A stretch of DNA of 64,000 nucleotides, from positions 868,001-932,000 of the forward strand of contig NZ_FNGY01000002.1 in NCBI RefSeq assembly GCF_900103665.1, read 5' to 3'. Origin of the DNA: Pedobacter steynii (GTDB lineage: Bacteria > Bacteroidota > Bacteroidia > Sphingobacteriales > Sphingobacteriaceae). The notes under the pieces are model-generated. The model saw only the letters and a list, made by a program, of their open reading frames with translations. It made no database searches and was not told the DNA's origin. Positions 23,974 through 34,000 of the stretch are shown here, in pieces (within the stretch, counting starts at the first letter, position 1; every line of letters begins with the position of its first letter). The position numbers were made by a program, and so were the translations under genes.

Positions 23974-24837
23974 ATGAGACATTTCAGGATATCACCATCC
24001 ATTACCAACAGGAAAACGGATTCACTGGAGCGGTATTTAAATGAAATTGGAAAGATTGATTTGTTGAGTCCGGAGGAAGAGATTGAGCTTGCCAAAAGAA
24101 TCAGCGCTGGAGATCGTGCTGCTGCTGATAAGCTGATCAGGGCAAACCTGCGTTTCGTGGTGTCCGTGGCGAAGGGGTATCAGGACAATGGTCTCCGGCT
24201 TTCAGATCTGATCAGTGAGGGAAACAGAGGGTTGATCAAAGCAAGCGGCCGGTTTGATGAGACCAAGGGCTTTAAATTCATCTCTTTTGCGGTGTGGTGG
24301 ATCCGACAGAGTATTATGGCATCGATTTCTGATAACAGACGGATGGTGCGGCTGCCGGGAAACCAGGTTGTGGGCATTACGAAAGCCTACCGGGCAGCCG
24401 AAGTGTTGGAACAGAGATTGGGGCGTTTCCCTACTGCGGAAGAGATTGCGGAGGAGATGGGGGTTTCCGATGAACAGGCCATTGATTTTCTTTCTCATGC
24501 GCCAATGTCACAATCTTTGGATGCATTGCTTAGTGAGGATGGAGAAACTACTGTAAAAGACCTTATTCCGAACGAAAATGCACCAGCTGCCGATCATCAG
24601 TTGTGGCAGGAATCCCTGGCCGTAGATATGCGCCGGTATTTAACGATTGTGCCGGAAAGGGAACGAAAGATCATCTATCATTATTATGGTTTGTTTGGTT
24701 ATCCTAAGACTACACTCGATGATATGGTCTTTATCTTTAAACTGAGTAAGGAGCGCATTCGTCAATTGAAAGATAAAGCGATAAAGACCTTACAACGCAG
24801 CCCGAAATCGGCACTTCTCCGGGAGTATTTGTACTGA
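23974..24837 (+). CDS. RpoD-like (group 2) sigma factor
   Basis: 287 residues from ATG at 23974, the same length as the primary Bacteroidota sigma factor; the TTG at 23962 is not needed. Region 1.2 (DSLERYLNEIGKIDLLSPEEE), region 2 (RANLRFVVSVAKGYQ, GLRLSDLISEGNRGLIKAS, FISFAVWWIRQSI) and region 3 are intact. Differences from the primary factor as I remember it: NRGLIKAS for NLGLIKAA, SDNRRMVRLPGNQV, and a changed region 4.2 (TTLDDMVFIFKLSKERIRQL, where the usual first helix is EEIGEKFGLTRERVRQI). The -35 reader is therefore altered. It probably drives a stress or stationary-phase regulon. Monocistronic, with a long leader. Confidence 0.88.
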   Translation: MRHFRISPSITNRKTDSLERYLNEIGKIDLLSPEEEIELAKRISAGDRAAADKLIRANLRFVVSVAKGYQDNGLRLSDLISEGNRGLIKASGRFDETKGFKFISFAVWWIRQSIMASISDNRRMVRLPGNQVVGITKAYRAAEVLEQRLGRFPTAEEIAEEMGVSDEQAIDFLSHAPMSQSLDALLSEDGETTVKDLIPNENAPAADHQLWQESLAVDMRRYLTIVPERERKIIYHYYGLFGYPKTTLDDMVFIFKLSKERIRQLKDKAIKTLQRSPKSALLREYLY

Positions 24838-25012
24838 AAATGTAGCGGTCATGCCTTGTTTTAGGCCTTCAGGCAATTTTTTTTAAAATATATTTGTGCT
24901 GTTTTGTTTAGCTATTTGTTTGTTTTATTTAAACGAAACAGGCCTTTAAAGGGTGTTTTTGTATGGAAATGGGCTTTTTGAATAAAAAAACAGTATTATC
25001 CATAAATATTCA

Positions 25013-25043
25013 TTTGGTGGAAATCCAATAATTATTAACTTTA
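25013..25043 (+). promoter_or_regulatory. Predicted promoter of the Hc1-like gene
   Basis: TTTG at 25013-25016, a 19-base spacer and TAACTTTA at 25036-25043 (one mismatch to TAnnTTTG) lie about 43 bases before the ATG at 25087. Confidence 0.45.
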
Positions 25044-25086
25044 AAGCGTTATATCATATATTTAAAATCTTAAACGAAAGAAAAAC

Positions 25087-25263
25087 ATGGAAAAATTCTC
25101 GAAACTTAAAGAACTTATTGCAAGCGTTGAAGCTGATGCAGACAAATTTTATAATTCAGGAAACGGTGCTGCTGGTACAAGAGTACGTAAAGCAATGCAG
25201 GATTTAAAAGGCCTTGCTCAGGACATCCGTACTGAAGTAACTGAGAAAAAAAACACAAAGTAA
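25087..25263 (+). CDS. Histone H1-like Hc1-family protein, 58 residues
   Basis: A 58-codon frame from ATG 25087 to TAA 25261-25263: starts MEKFSKLKELIASVEADADK and ends TEVTEKKNTK. Lys-rich, helical, with the FSKLKELI...GTRVRKAMQDLKGLAQDIR pattern of short Bacteroidota Hc1-type nucleoid proteins. It is probably an abundant DNA-associated protein; the basic residues are spread rather than in a long AK-repeat tail. It has its own promoter and a strong terminator 18 bases after the stop, typical of a highly expressed small gene. Confidence 0.8.
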   Translation: MEKFSKLKELIASVEADADKFYNSGNGAAGTRVRKAMQDLKGLAQDIRTEVTEKKNTK

Positions 25264-25281
25264 TCTACTTTGAATGTCATG

Positions 25282-25314
25282 AGAAAGGCCTGCAATTTGC
25301 AGGCCTTTCTTGTT
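25282..25314 (+). terminator. Terminator after the Hc1-like gene
   Basis: AGAAAGGCCTGC (25282-25293) and GCAGGCCTTTCT (25299-25310) form a perfect 12-bp stem with a 5-base loop, followed by a T-rich tail. Confidence 0.85.
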
Positions 25315-25359
25315 TATCGCTATTCAGGATTTTATTTTATAATTTTAGGCCCCGGCCTT

Positions 25360-26457
25360 ATGAATCCTTTAGAGCAACAGCCTCAGCGCAAGATTATACA
25401 TATTGATATGGATTCATTCTATGCGTCTGTGGAGCAAAGAGACAACCCCTCACTTCGGGGAAAACCTGTAGCCGTTGGAGGTGGACCTGAAGGGCGTGGA
25501 GGTGTGGTGGCTACGGCCAGCTATGAAGCCAGAGCCTTTGGTGTTCATTCTGCGATGTCTTCTAAAAGGGCGCAACAGCTCTGTCCTCATCTCTTATTTG
25601 TTTATCCAAGATTTGCGGTTTACAAAGATGTTTCCCGGAAAATCAGGGAGATCTTTATCAGGTATACCGATTTGATTGAACCTTTATCACTGGATGAAGC
25701 CTATCTGGATGTGAGTAATGATAAATTGGGAATCGGATCCGCTATAGCTATCGCCAAAGAAATCAAGGCCGCGATTAAGAGCGAGCTGAACCTGACCGCC
25801 TCTGCCGGTGTATCGATCAATAAGTTTGTGGCAAAGGTGGCTTCCAATATGAATAAGCCGGATGGCCTTACCTTTATCGGGCCCTCGAAAGTGGAACGTT
25901 TTATCGGGCAGTTACCGGTAGAAAAATTCCATGGGGTGGGGAAGGTGACCGCCGAAAAGATGAAGATCAGGGGTTTACATACCGGTGCAGATCTGAAGAA
26001 ATTAACCGAAGCGGAACTTGTTCATCTTTTTGGGAAGAGCGGACGGTTTTTTTATAAGATCGTAAGGGGGATTGATCAGCGGAAAGTAGAGCCCAATCAG
26101 GAAACTAAATCCATCGGGGCTGAAGACACTTTTTCTTACGACCTGGAAGCGTTGTCGGAAATGAATCCTGAACTGGAGAGGATCGCCCTGATTGTATTTC
26201 AGCGGATGAGTCTTTATAAGCTTTATGGAAGGACGCTGACGGTAAAAATTAAATTCAGTGATTTTAAGCAGATTACCAGGAGTAAATCTTTTACGGAAGA
26301 GATCAGGACGATCGCTATGGTCAATGAGGTATCTCAGTCCTTGTTGGCAGCGGTAGATCTGGAAGGAAAGAAGGTCCGGCTCCTGGGGGTTTCGATTTCC
26401 AACTTTGCGCTGGCTGCCGACCAGGGAATGTTATACCAACCCAGGCTCTTTCCATAG
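25360..26457 (+). CDS. dinB: DNA polymerase IV (Y family)
   Basis: 365 residues from ATG at 25360; the frame upstream to 25270 runs through the preceding terminator and is rejected. The palm motifs HIDMDSFYASVEQRD (first metal-binding Asp) and SLDEAYLDVS (Asp-Glu pair) are intact. SAGVSINKFVAKVASNMNKPDG, the GVGKVTAEKM helix-hairpin-helix thumb and a little-finger domain follow. The C-terminus ends LLGVSISNF...QPRLF, with a QxxLF-like clamp-binding end (QPRLFP). It performs translesion synthesis. No LexA-type box was identified in the short gap upstream. Confidence 0.95.
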   Translation: MNPLEQQPQRKIIHIDMDSFYASVEQRDNPSLRGKPVAVGGGPEGRGGVVATASYEARAFGVHSAMSSKRAQQLCPHLLFVYPRFAVYKDVSRKIREIFIRYTDLIEPLSLDEAYLDVSNDKLGIGSAIAIAKEIKAAIKSELNLTASAGVSINKFVAKVASNMNKPDGLTFIGPSKVERFIGQLPVEKFHGVGKVTAEKMKIRGLHTGADLKKLTEAELVHLFGKSGRFFYKIVRGIDQRKVEPNQETKSIGAEDTFSYDLEALSEMNPELERIALIVFQRMSLYKLYGRTLTVKIKFSDFKQITRSKSFTEEIRTIAMVNEVSQSLLAAVDLEGKKVRLLGVSISNFALAADQGMLYQPRLFP

Positions 26458-26638
26458 TCTCAGCCCCTCTGGAATGACGGTTTTGTAAGGCGATGGTTTC
26501 CAGATTCATAGGTGAGAATGACTTTTTCTAAATAATGTTGCCTGCTATTTAACTTATGCCATAAATCTCCGGTAAGAAGGTTTGTTTTTGGGTTATTTAT
26601 GTAAATTGAGCAAGCATCTAAAGAATAATGTGTAGCCT

Positions 26639-29053
26639 ATGCGATCCTTAGCTGATCTATCTAATAATTATCTGAAGGAGTCTGACCTGGCTTTTTTTAA
26701 TAAGCTTTTGCAGTTTCAGAATGCTTTTTATTCTACGGAGCATAAGGAAGATGTGCTGGCAAAGTTACTCCATGAATTGTGCGGGGTTACACAAAGCAAT
26801 TGTGCAGGGTTGATCAATAATAAAAACAGGTTAGCAGATGTTTTTGTAAATAATGGTCAGGTTGGTCTGTTGCATGCTACCTTTCAAAATACCCGTGCTA
26901 CTGCAGGGAAAAATTATCAGATTAAAAAAATAGGGGAGCAAAGCATGTTGATCTGCAGCATCAGAGATGCGGATGGTATCCTTGGTCTGTTATATCTTAT
27001 TCGCTCAGGACCGGCCTTTACTGCGGAGCATTATGCAAGTATAAAATCGGCAATACCTGTGATTAATGGAATGCTGGCTTTTATTAACCTCTCTGATAAG
27101 ACAGCCCCGGAACTTGCACTTCAACTGAGAAAAACCGCAAGCTTACAGTCGCTGATAGAATCGCTTGATGATATTATTCTGGAGCTGGATGAACATACCG
27201 TGATTAAAAAAGTCTGGGTAAAAGATAAAACCAAGCTGTTTATGCCGCCGGAGCTCTTTATCGATAAAACTTTGACCGAGGTAATGGGAGGTTTTGCCTA
27301 TGTTTTTATCGAATGTATCCAAGCCTTGCTCATCTCAGGAGAACGACAGGAATGTGTCTATCCTGATTTTGACCTGAACAAAGATTTATGGTATTGTGCG
27401 AAATTCCAGAAGATTGATGTGGGAAAAGAAGCTGATGGTGTGAGGGTTATCTGTGTGATTGAAGACATTACCTCCAAAAAGCTGATGAGCGATCAGCTGC
27501 AGCAAAACACTGTAGAGCTGAAAAGAATTAACAACTTACTTGATATTGGTTTGGATATCTCTAAGATGGGGGGCTGGGAGTATCACCTGTTGAGCAGGGA
27601 TCTTTTTGTTACGCGACAAATTAACGACATCAAAGATCTTGGACATGATGTCGTTCTGGATTATAAAACTGTCTTTGATTATTTTGACCATTCCAATAAA
27701 ATCATTTTACTGAATACCCTGAATGAGGCTTTTAAAGAATCACAGCCTTTTGATATTGAGCTGGAGTTGACTTCTGCTACCCAGCATAAAAAGTGGGTCA
27801 GGCTTGCAGGGGTTCCGGTTTTTGAAAATGAAAAGCTGCAATCCTTCAGGGGGATTTTAAAAGACATTACGCACAACAGGAAAAATCAGGAGGAGCTGAT
27901 TGCGGCTAAAAATCTGGCCGAACAGATTGCCAGGAAGAGGACCGAGATTCTTTCCATCATGAGCCATGAAATACGAACGCCACTGAATGGGATTATTGGA
28001 ATTTGTAACCTGTTGAATCAGAATGTTTTTCCAGATCCTCAAACCAGGGAGTATGTGAGCCACCTGAGTTTTTCTTCCAACCACTTGTTGAATCTTGTGA
28101 ATGATATCCTGGATCTGGAAAAGATTGAGAATAAGAAAATGGAGCTTAACGAAGCAGAAGGAGACCTTACTGCTTTAGTAGGGAACATCATTAAGCAGTT
28201 TGATTCTCTGGCGGAGGTGAAGGGGCTTGCACTGAAATTTCATGCGGATGAAGGAATTCCTTCTGCCATTATTTTTGACGCACTCCGTCTCGGAAGAATC
28301 CTGAACAACCTGGTTGGAAACGCGATTAAGTTTACTGAAAAAGGTGAAATTGTGGTGAGCCTGACTACGGTGAGTAAAAAAGAGGATATCGTGAGGGTGC
28401 TTTTTAAGGTTGAAGATACGGGAATAGGGATTCCAGATCATCTTCATAACCTGGTGTTTGATAAGTTCCACCAGGTCCAGCAGGCGAGCCACAGGCAACA
28501 GCAGGGAACAGGGCTTGGTTTGAGCATTACCAAAGGTCTGGTGAGTCTGTTTAAAAGCGAAATCATTCTGCGAAGCAGAATGGATGAAGGAACCGTGTTT
28601 GAGTTTGAAATCGATTTTAAAATTGTTAAAAAACCGGAACTGAGAAAAGTATTAAAAAGAGAAGGACAGGTGCGCAATATCTTGCCTGGGTTAAAGCTGT
28701 TGATCGTTGATGATAATCCGGTGAACTTGCTGGTCGCAAGACGTCAATTGGGGAATTTTGGTATCGATGCTGAGCAGGCTGACAATGGATATACGGCGCT
28801 GGTGATGTTGCAGGAGAAAGAATTTGACGTTATCTTAATCGATTTGCACATGCCCGGAATGGATGGATACCAATTGGCAAGGAAGGTCCAGGTAGACCAT
28901 CCGGCAACAAAAGTGATCATTTTTACTGCGGATATCCTGGAGGAAGTGAGGATGAGGTTAAGTGAGATGGGGATTTTATACGTCTTGTCCAAGCCCTTTA
29001 ATCCTGATGAAATGCATGAATTGCTGCTGGAAGTGATAAATAATAACGTATAA
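26639..29053 (+). CDS. Hybrid sensor histidine kinase with GAF/PAS input and receiver domain
   Basis: 804 residues, no signal peptide or membrane helix, so cytoplasmic. Residues about 20-150 look GAF-like, about 155-280 and 290-415 PAS-like (second with a PAC-type end QSFRGILKDITHNRK). A short coiled coil leads to HisKA with SIMSHEIRTPLNGIIG (phospho-His near 442), and HATPase_c with NNLVGNAIKF, DTGIGIP and GTGLGLSI. The C-terminal receiver has LLIVDDNPVN, IDLHMPGMDG (phospho-Asp near 733) and KPF. There is no output or HPt domain, so it probably passes phosphate to a separate partner. The signal is unknown. It converges with the HxlR gene. Confidence 0.93.
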   Translation: MRSLADLSNNYLKESDLAFFNKLLQFQNAFYSTEHKEDVLAKLLHELCGVTQSNCAGLINNKNRLADVFVNNGQVGLLHATFQNTRATAGKNYQIKKIGEQSMLICSIRDADGILGLLYLIRSGPAFTAEHYASIKSAIPVINGMLAFINLSDKTAPELALQLRKTASLQSLIESLDDIILELDEHTVIKKVWVKDKTKLFMPPELFIDKTLTEVMGGFAYVFIECIQALLISGERQECVYPDFDLNKDLWYCAKFQKIDVGKEADGVRVICVIEDITSKKLMSDQLQQNTVELKRINNLLDIGLDISKMGGWEYHLLSRDLFVTRQINDIKDLGHDVVLDYKTVFDYFDHSNKIILLNTLNEAFKESQPFDIELELTSATQHKKWVRLAGVPVFENEKLQSFRGILKDITHNRKNQEELIAAKNLAEQIARKRTEILSIMSHEIRTPLNGIIGICNLLNQNVFPDPQTREYVSHLSFSSNHLLNLVNDILDLEKIENKKMELNEAEGDLTALVGNIIKQFDSLAEVKGLALKFHADEGIPSAIIFDALRLGRILNNLVGNAIKFTEKGEIVVSLTTVSKKEDIVRVLFKVEDTGIGIPDHLHNLVFDKFHQVQQASHRQQQGTGLGLSITKGLVSLFKSEIILRSRMDEGTVFEFEIDFKIVKKPELRKVLKREGQVRNILPGLKLLIVDDNPVNLLVARRQLGNFGIDAEQADNGYTALVMLQEKEFDVILIDLHMPGMDGYQLARKVQVDHPATKVIIFTADILEEVRMRLSEMGILYVLSKPFNPDEMHELLLEVINNNV

Positions 29054-29056
29054 TAC

Positions 29057-29407
29057 TTATTTCATGTCATTCCAATCGGAAAGTGTAACCAGAATTGGTT
29101 GTAAGGCTTTTCCTTTCTCAGACAAATGATAATCTACCCGTACCGGAACTTCCGCAATGATCTCTTTGTAAAGCAGGCCATCCCGCTCCATCTCTTTAAG
29201 TTGTTTACCGAGCGTCTGATCTGATATTCCCGGCAATACTGTTTTTAACAGGCTGAAGCGGTTTACGCCCTCATTGATATGTATGAGGATGAGTGCTTTC
29301 CATCTTCCTGAAATGGCATCCAGAGCCGCATTAATCCGGCATGACTGCAGCAGGAATGTCTTGTTGACTGCATTTGAAGAGTTTTCTTTGATCATAGCGC
29401 TACTCAT
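29057..29407 (-). CDS. HxlR-family transcriptional regulator
   Basis: 116 residues from ATG at 29407 (a longer frame starts at 29428). The core matches HxlR: a Cys (QSCRINAALDAISGRWKALILIHI), recognition helix PGISDQTLGKQLKEMERDGLL and wing VPVRVDYHLSEKGKAL. Family members often sense electrophiles, aldehydes or quinones through that Cys and control a divergent reductase. Here an MDR-type oxidoreductase starts about 100 bases away on the other strand, which fits that arrangement. Operator candidates in the gap are not clear. Confidence 0.88.
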   Translation of the reverse strand: MSSAMIKENSSNAVNKTFLLQSCRINAALDAISGRWKALILIHINEGVNRFSLLKTVLPGISDQTLGKQLKEMERDGLLYKEIIAEVPVRVDYHLSEKGKALQPILVTLSDWNDMK

Positions 29408-29508
29408 TTTTTTATGAGTTACTTCCAAAAAAGGGAGTGATGAATAATTGTTTTTTTGTACCGTAGGTTTGTATCGGTGCTGTTCACAAATATAAAACTA
29501 AAGTTAAA

Positions 29509-30510
29509 ATGAAAGCAATTGTATTAGAAGGTTTCGGTGATGTGGATCATTTTCATCAGGCTGAAATAGAAAGCCCTGTTCCAAAAGCAGAGGAGGTGTT
29601 GATCAGGATTGAAGCTGCTGCATTTAATCCGATAGATTATCAAATGAGACAAGGGCGGCGGGAGAAACAGCTCATGACTTCGCCCATTCTGGGAAGGGAA
29701 ATGTCTGGAGTAATTGTTGCCATAGGAGCTGATGTGACTGGTTTTCTGCCAGGGGATGAAGTCATGGCTGCATCAGGAAGTAAAGGCTCTAATGGGAGCT
29801 ATGCAGAATATATGGCCATAAATCCGATAATGATCGCACATAAGCCCTCCAATATCAGTTTTGAGGAAGCTGCCGCAATTCCTTCAGCGGGATTAACAGC
29901 ATGGCAATGTTTTAAGCGAATGAATATACAACCGGAACAAAGGGTTTTTATTACCGGAGGTTCCGGAGCGGTGGGGAGCTTTCTGATTCGCATTCTGAAA
30001 TACCATGGCATCCATCAGATCATCAGTACTGCCGGAAGCCAGAAAAGCACGGAAGCTCTATTGGTCCTTGGTCTGGATGAAAGTCAGGTGATCAATTATA
30101 AAAATACAGGCCTTAGTGCCGAGCTCATTGCAGCGAATGAAGGAATGTTATTTGATTTTGTGGTAGAGATTGTGGGTGGGGAGATCTCAGAAGTCGCCGC
30201 AGAAGTGCTGAAAGTAAATGGTGCCTATTTTGATGTGACCTTTTTAGGTACGGAACGAACAAGAGGTTTGCTTTTTGATAAGGGCTGTGTGGTGATGAAT
30301 ATCTCCAACTACGCACATGCTTTGGGCAATAACCTGGGCTATTACAGGGAGGCATTGAATCAGATTGCCGCCTTGATTGAAGAAGGTAAAATTAGCCCGC
30401 CAGCAATACGTATTGTTGGCGGACTCAGTGTGAAAACGGTGCAGGAGGCCCATTTGTTGATGGAAAATAACCTGGGATATGGAAAGAAAAACGTAATGAA
30501 AATCAGTTAA
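29509..30510 (+). CDS. NADP-dependent MDR oxidoreductase (quinone reductase/enone reductase type)
   Basis: 333 residues. The N-terminal GroES-like part has MKAIVLEGFGDVDHF, FNPIDYQMRQGRR and GREMSGVIVAIGADV. PSAGLTAWQCFKRMN is the typical quinone-reductase segment, and VFITGGSGAVGSFLIRILKYHG is the Rossmann loop near 148. The structural-zinc Cys cluster is absent, so it is a zinc-free reductase using NAD(P)H. The substrate is likely a quinone or alpha,beta-unsaturated carbonyl. Divergent HxlR gene upstream; the stop overlaps the convergent gene at 30507 by 4 bases (TTAA). Confidence 0.9.
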   Translation: MKAIVLEGFGDVDHFHQAEIESPVPKAEEVLIRIEAAAFNPIDYQMRQGRREKQLMTSPILGREMSGVIVAIGADVTGFLPGDEVMAASGSKGSNGSYAEYMAINPIMIAHKPSNISFEEAAAIPSAGLTAWQCFKRMNIQPEQRVFITGGSGAVGSFLIRILKYHGIHQIISTAGSQKSTEALLVLGLDESQVINYKNTGLSAELIAANEGMLFDFVVEIVGGEISEVAAEVLKVNGAYFDVTFLGTERTRGLLFDKGCVVMNISNYAHALGNNLGYYREALNQIAALIEEGKISPPAIRIVGGLSVKTVQEAHLLMENNLGYGKKNVMKIS

Positions 30511-31016
30511 TCCAACATGGATTTACTGGCTTTGATGTTCAATGTTTTACATAAATGCATAATCCTTTCCGTGTCTGCCCGGCTGACGATCAGGCCCTGA
30601 AGATTGTCGCCGTAGCTATCGCCAAATGAAATCAACTGGTAGCCCGGAGGTGTTCCCTTTAACAGTTTATCCAGCCATATAAAATAATCGGGAGTACCAG
30701 GGAACTGGCCGTAAGGGAAATCGGGGACGGGTGCTTCCGGGAATACTTCCTGAATTTGTTCATGTAATTCGTCTATTTTATCACAGACAACGAAAACATC
30801 AAATAATTCGTTAAAGATGACCCAGGTCGGAATCCCCTCGGGATCTACTTCAAGTAGCCAGGCCATTTCTGCACCTTCGTCTGAATCAATGTACGCCTCA
30901 GGATCATTGTAGGCGCTGGTTACGGTTTCTGAAATTTCGTTGATGTCCTCTTCATGCCATCTGTCATTTGCAAGAAGGGTGATCAGTTCTTTGATTAAAT
31001 CCTCGTTGTTTTCCAT
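30507..31016 (-). CDS. Acidic hypothetical protein downstream of the NRPS-like gene
   Basis: 169 residues, strongly acidic, soluble, no signal peptide. The pattern EDLIKELITLLANDRWHEED, a WLLEVDPEGIPTWVIFNELFD strand-helix region, and GYQLISFGDSYGDNLQGLIVSR near the end may correspond to DUF6630; I am not sure. Its ATG directly follows the stop of the Pls/PosA-type gene (TAA then ATG with no gap), so it is probably translated by re-initiation and co-expressed. Function is unknown; an accessory or immunity-type role is only a possibility. Confidence 0.7.
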   Translation of the reverse strand: MENNEDLIKELITLLANDRWHEEDINEISETVTSAYNDPEAYIDSDEGAEMAWLLEVDPEGIPTWVIFNELFDVFVVCDKIDELHEQIQEVFPEAPVPDFPYGQFPGTPDYFIWLDKLLKGTPPGYQLISFGDSYGDNLQGLIVSRADTERIMHLCKTLNIKASKSMLD

Positions 31017-34000
31017 TTATAATAATTTGATCGGACTTCCTGTCCATTCTGTTTCATTTGCAAGTTTTTCCCCCTTCATGACCAGGGAAAGTGGTTCCAG
31101 TTTCACGTCGTCACCGATTTCACTATCGTAAAGAATGATGGATCTGGAACCAATGCTGCACCTTGCTCCGATTTTTACGGTACCGACTTTCATCACACGG
31201 TCTTCAAAAAGGTGCGTTTGTGGACCACAATCTTCATTCAATGCTGTATCATCGCCGATGCTCACCATGTCATGTTCGGTAATGTCGGTCGTATTTAGCC
31301 AGACCCTTTTTCCGAATTTAACACCAAAAAGGCTCAGAACCATCGGGAGAAAAGGGGTTCCCTTCATGAATTCCAGCAGGAAAGGAACGGCAAGTGCTTC
31401 ATAAGTTGTGGTATTGGCCTCGCTGCGCCATACTTTATGTGTCCACATTGGGTGTTGTTCTGCTTTGAACTTTCCTATGGAAATCCATTTCAGCAAAAGG
31501 GTAACCAGTAATGCAGGGCCCCCCATATAGAATAGATAATAAAAGGGAAGTTTTGGTGTTTCCTTCAGGATTTGTATCAGTGTACGGTCTTTCACCAGGT
31601 CGTGGCAATAGGCTACAAATAAAACGCTGCAACAGATGATGACCGTTTCCGGAAGAATAATGCGGATGCCTTCAATGAGAAAACGCGCGGCTTTTCTACC
31701 CAAGGAAGGGTTTGTGGTTAATGATGCCGGGTAATTTCCGCTATCCTGCCTTTTAGGGAGGGCAATTGCCGGAGATCCAAACCAGTCTTTAGCATGCGTT
31801 TGCTCCAGCTGTTCAGCGGTAGGTGGAGTCGATAAAACACCGATTAGCATGTCGTCTCCCAGTTCATAGCCCTGTGGGATCAGTGCGCTATTGCCTACAA
31901 AACTCCGGTTTCCGACTTTAGTATTGTCCAGGATGAGTTGTTGCCCCCGGATGTCTTCTTCACCTAAAGTTACCGCATCTGCGATAAAAGATTCATCGCC
32001 GATCTCCAGCATGGTATGGGTGACATTGCTGGCTGTTGAAATTTCTGTGTTCTTGCCGATTTTTGCACCCAGCATCCTGAAAAAGGAGGAAATGTAGACC
32101 GTGGCATATAAGGGGTGAAGGACGATGAGTGAGGTTGAAATCAGCTGATCTGATAGCCATTTCCGGACGTATACCCCGCCATAAACAGGATAGGTGCCTG
32201 GTTTCATCTGATACAGAAGTAACCTGGAAAGGATCACGGTTTCTACGGTATAGAGTGATAGGTATAAGATGGTAAGCAATGGAATATGAACAAAGTAGTT
32301 GAAACTGTAATCCGGAGCTTGTGTATCCATATAATTTAAAATCTCAATTACCGGTATTAAGGGCAGCAAGATCACAATGGGAAAGAGAATGAGTAAGATG
32401 GTATAAAGAAAGCCATAACACTTTCTTTTGAAAGCTGAAACATGGAGCGGCTGAGGCAGTTCTTCCGGTGTTTTCTTGTCCACTGGTTCAGCCGGGCTTC
32501 CTTTCCAGACTGCTCCGGCAGCGATGGTTTGTCCGGCCTGTAAATGACTCAGGTCCTGAAGTTCGCCCCAGGCTTCAACCGTTGTTCCTCCGGAGATTAC
32601 AGCACCACTTCCAATATAGGCATGGTCTGCAATTTTAATCCTTCGCAGTTTCAACAGTCCGTTTTCTACCGTCGCATTGTTGAGTACTACACCTGAACTG
32701 ATGCTTACATCACTTCCTATCTCCAGCAGGTCTTCCACACCTACAGTAATGGAGCTGATCTGGGAATCCGGTGACATTTTCATGCCCATCATCCGCAGAT
32801 AGAAAGGGTATAATGGCGTGCCATTCATGAATTGAAGTGGAACCAGTCGCTGGATAGATTTGACCAGCCAGTAGCGGAAATAATAACTCCCCCAAAGCGG
32901 ATAATCCCCTTCTTTCGTTTTGCCCAGTAAAAGCCACTTTAAGACAATGCTTAACAATGAAAATAAGGGCGCAATGAAGCAGAATAAGACCAGTGCGGTA
33001 ATGATTGCCCAGAAGGTATCTCCTTTGTCAGTTTCGCTTTTCGCTACTTCATAATAATAGCCCAGGTAAGGAACGAAGATCTGCGCAGCAAAAAGGCCGT
33101 AAATGACCAATAAAGAAAATCCTTGTGCAATGCCACAAAACCAGTAACGTAAGGAGCTGATCTTATGAAAAGGTTCTTTTTCTTTTTGCGCGTTATTTTC
33201 TGCTTTTTCCGCTGCCAGTTCCCAGGTCTGGATCAGCTTACTGATCGGACGGTTGGTATAAATGTCTTTTAAGGAAGCCTGATGAACACCACCTTCTTTT
33301 CTCAGCCAGGAGGACAGTGAGGCTGCAAGAAGGGAATGTCCGCCGAGGTCCATAAAGAAATCGTCTTCAGGGTTGATGGTTCTTCCGGGAAAGAGGTAAG
33401 TGAGTCCTGCCATGACCCTTTTGTGCAATGGGTCATCAGGATGAATCACGATGGTTTCTTCCGGTTTTACCTGCATCAAAACTTCCGGTACAGGCAGTTC
33501 TTTTCTATTGATCTTGCCACTTGGCAGGCGTGGCATTTTATCCATGAGGACAATCACTAAAGGCACCATATAAGGAGGAAGTACTTTTCCCAACCGGATT
33601 CTCGACTGGTGTTCATCAAATGTTGCATTTGCTTTAAGCGTGACGTAACCGATCAGTTGTTCCTGTTGGTTGGCGTCTTTCTTTAGCGCTACTGCTGCTG
33701 CGGAAACTTGTTCCAGTTCATTCAGTTTTACTTCTATTTCTCCAAGCTCTATGCGGTAGCCACGAAGTTTTACCTGATCGTCCAGCCGGCCGCGAAAATC
33801 GACACTGCCATCTGCATGCATGACGACCGCATCTCCACTCAGATAAATCCTGTCGCCGGGAACTTCATGAAGCGAGTCCGGTTTATCAAGAAACTTTTCT
33901 GAGGTCAGGTCGGGGCGGTTGACATAGCCATCACATACCCCCGGGCCCGATATCATTAATTGCCCTTGTTCTCCCAACGGGACCAGTTGAAACTGATCAT

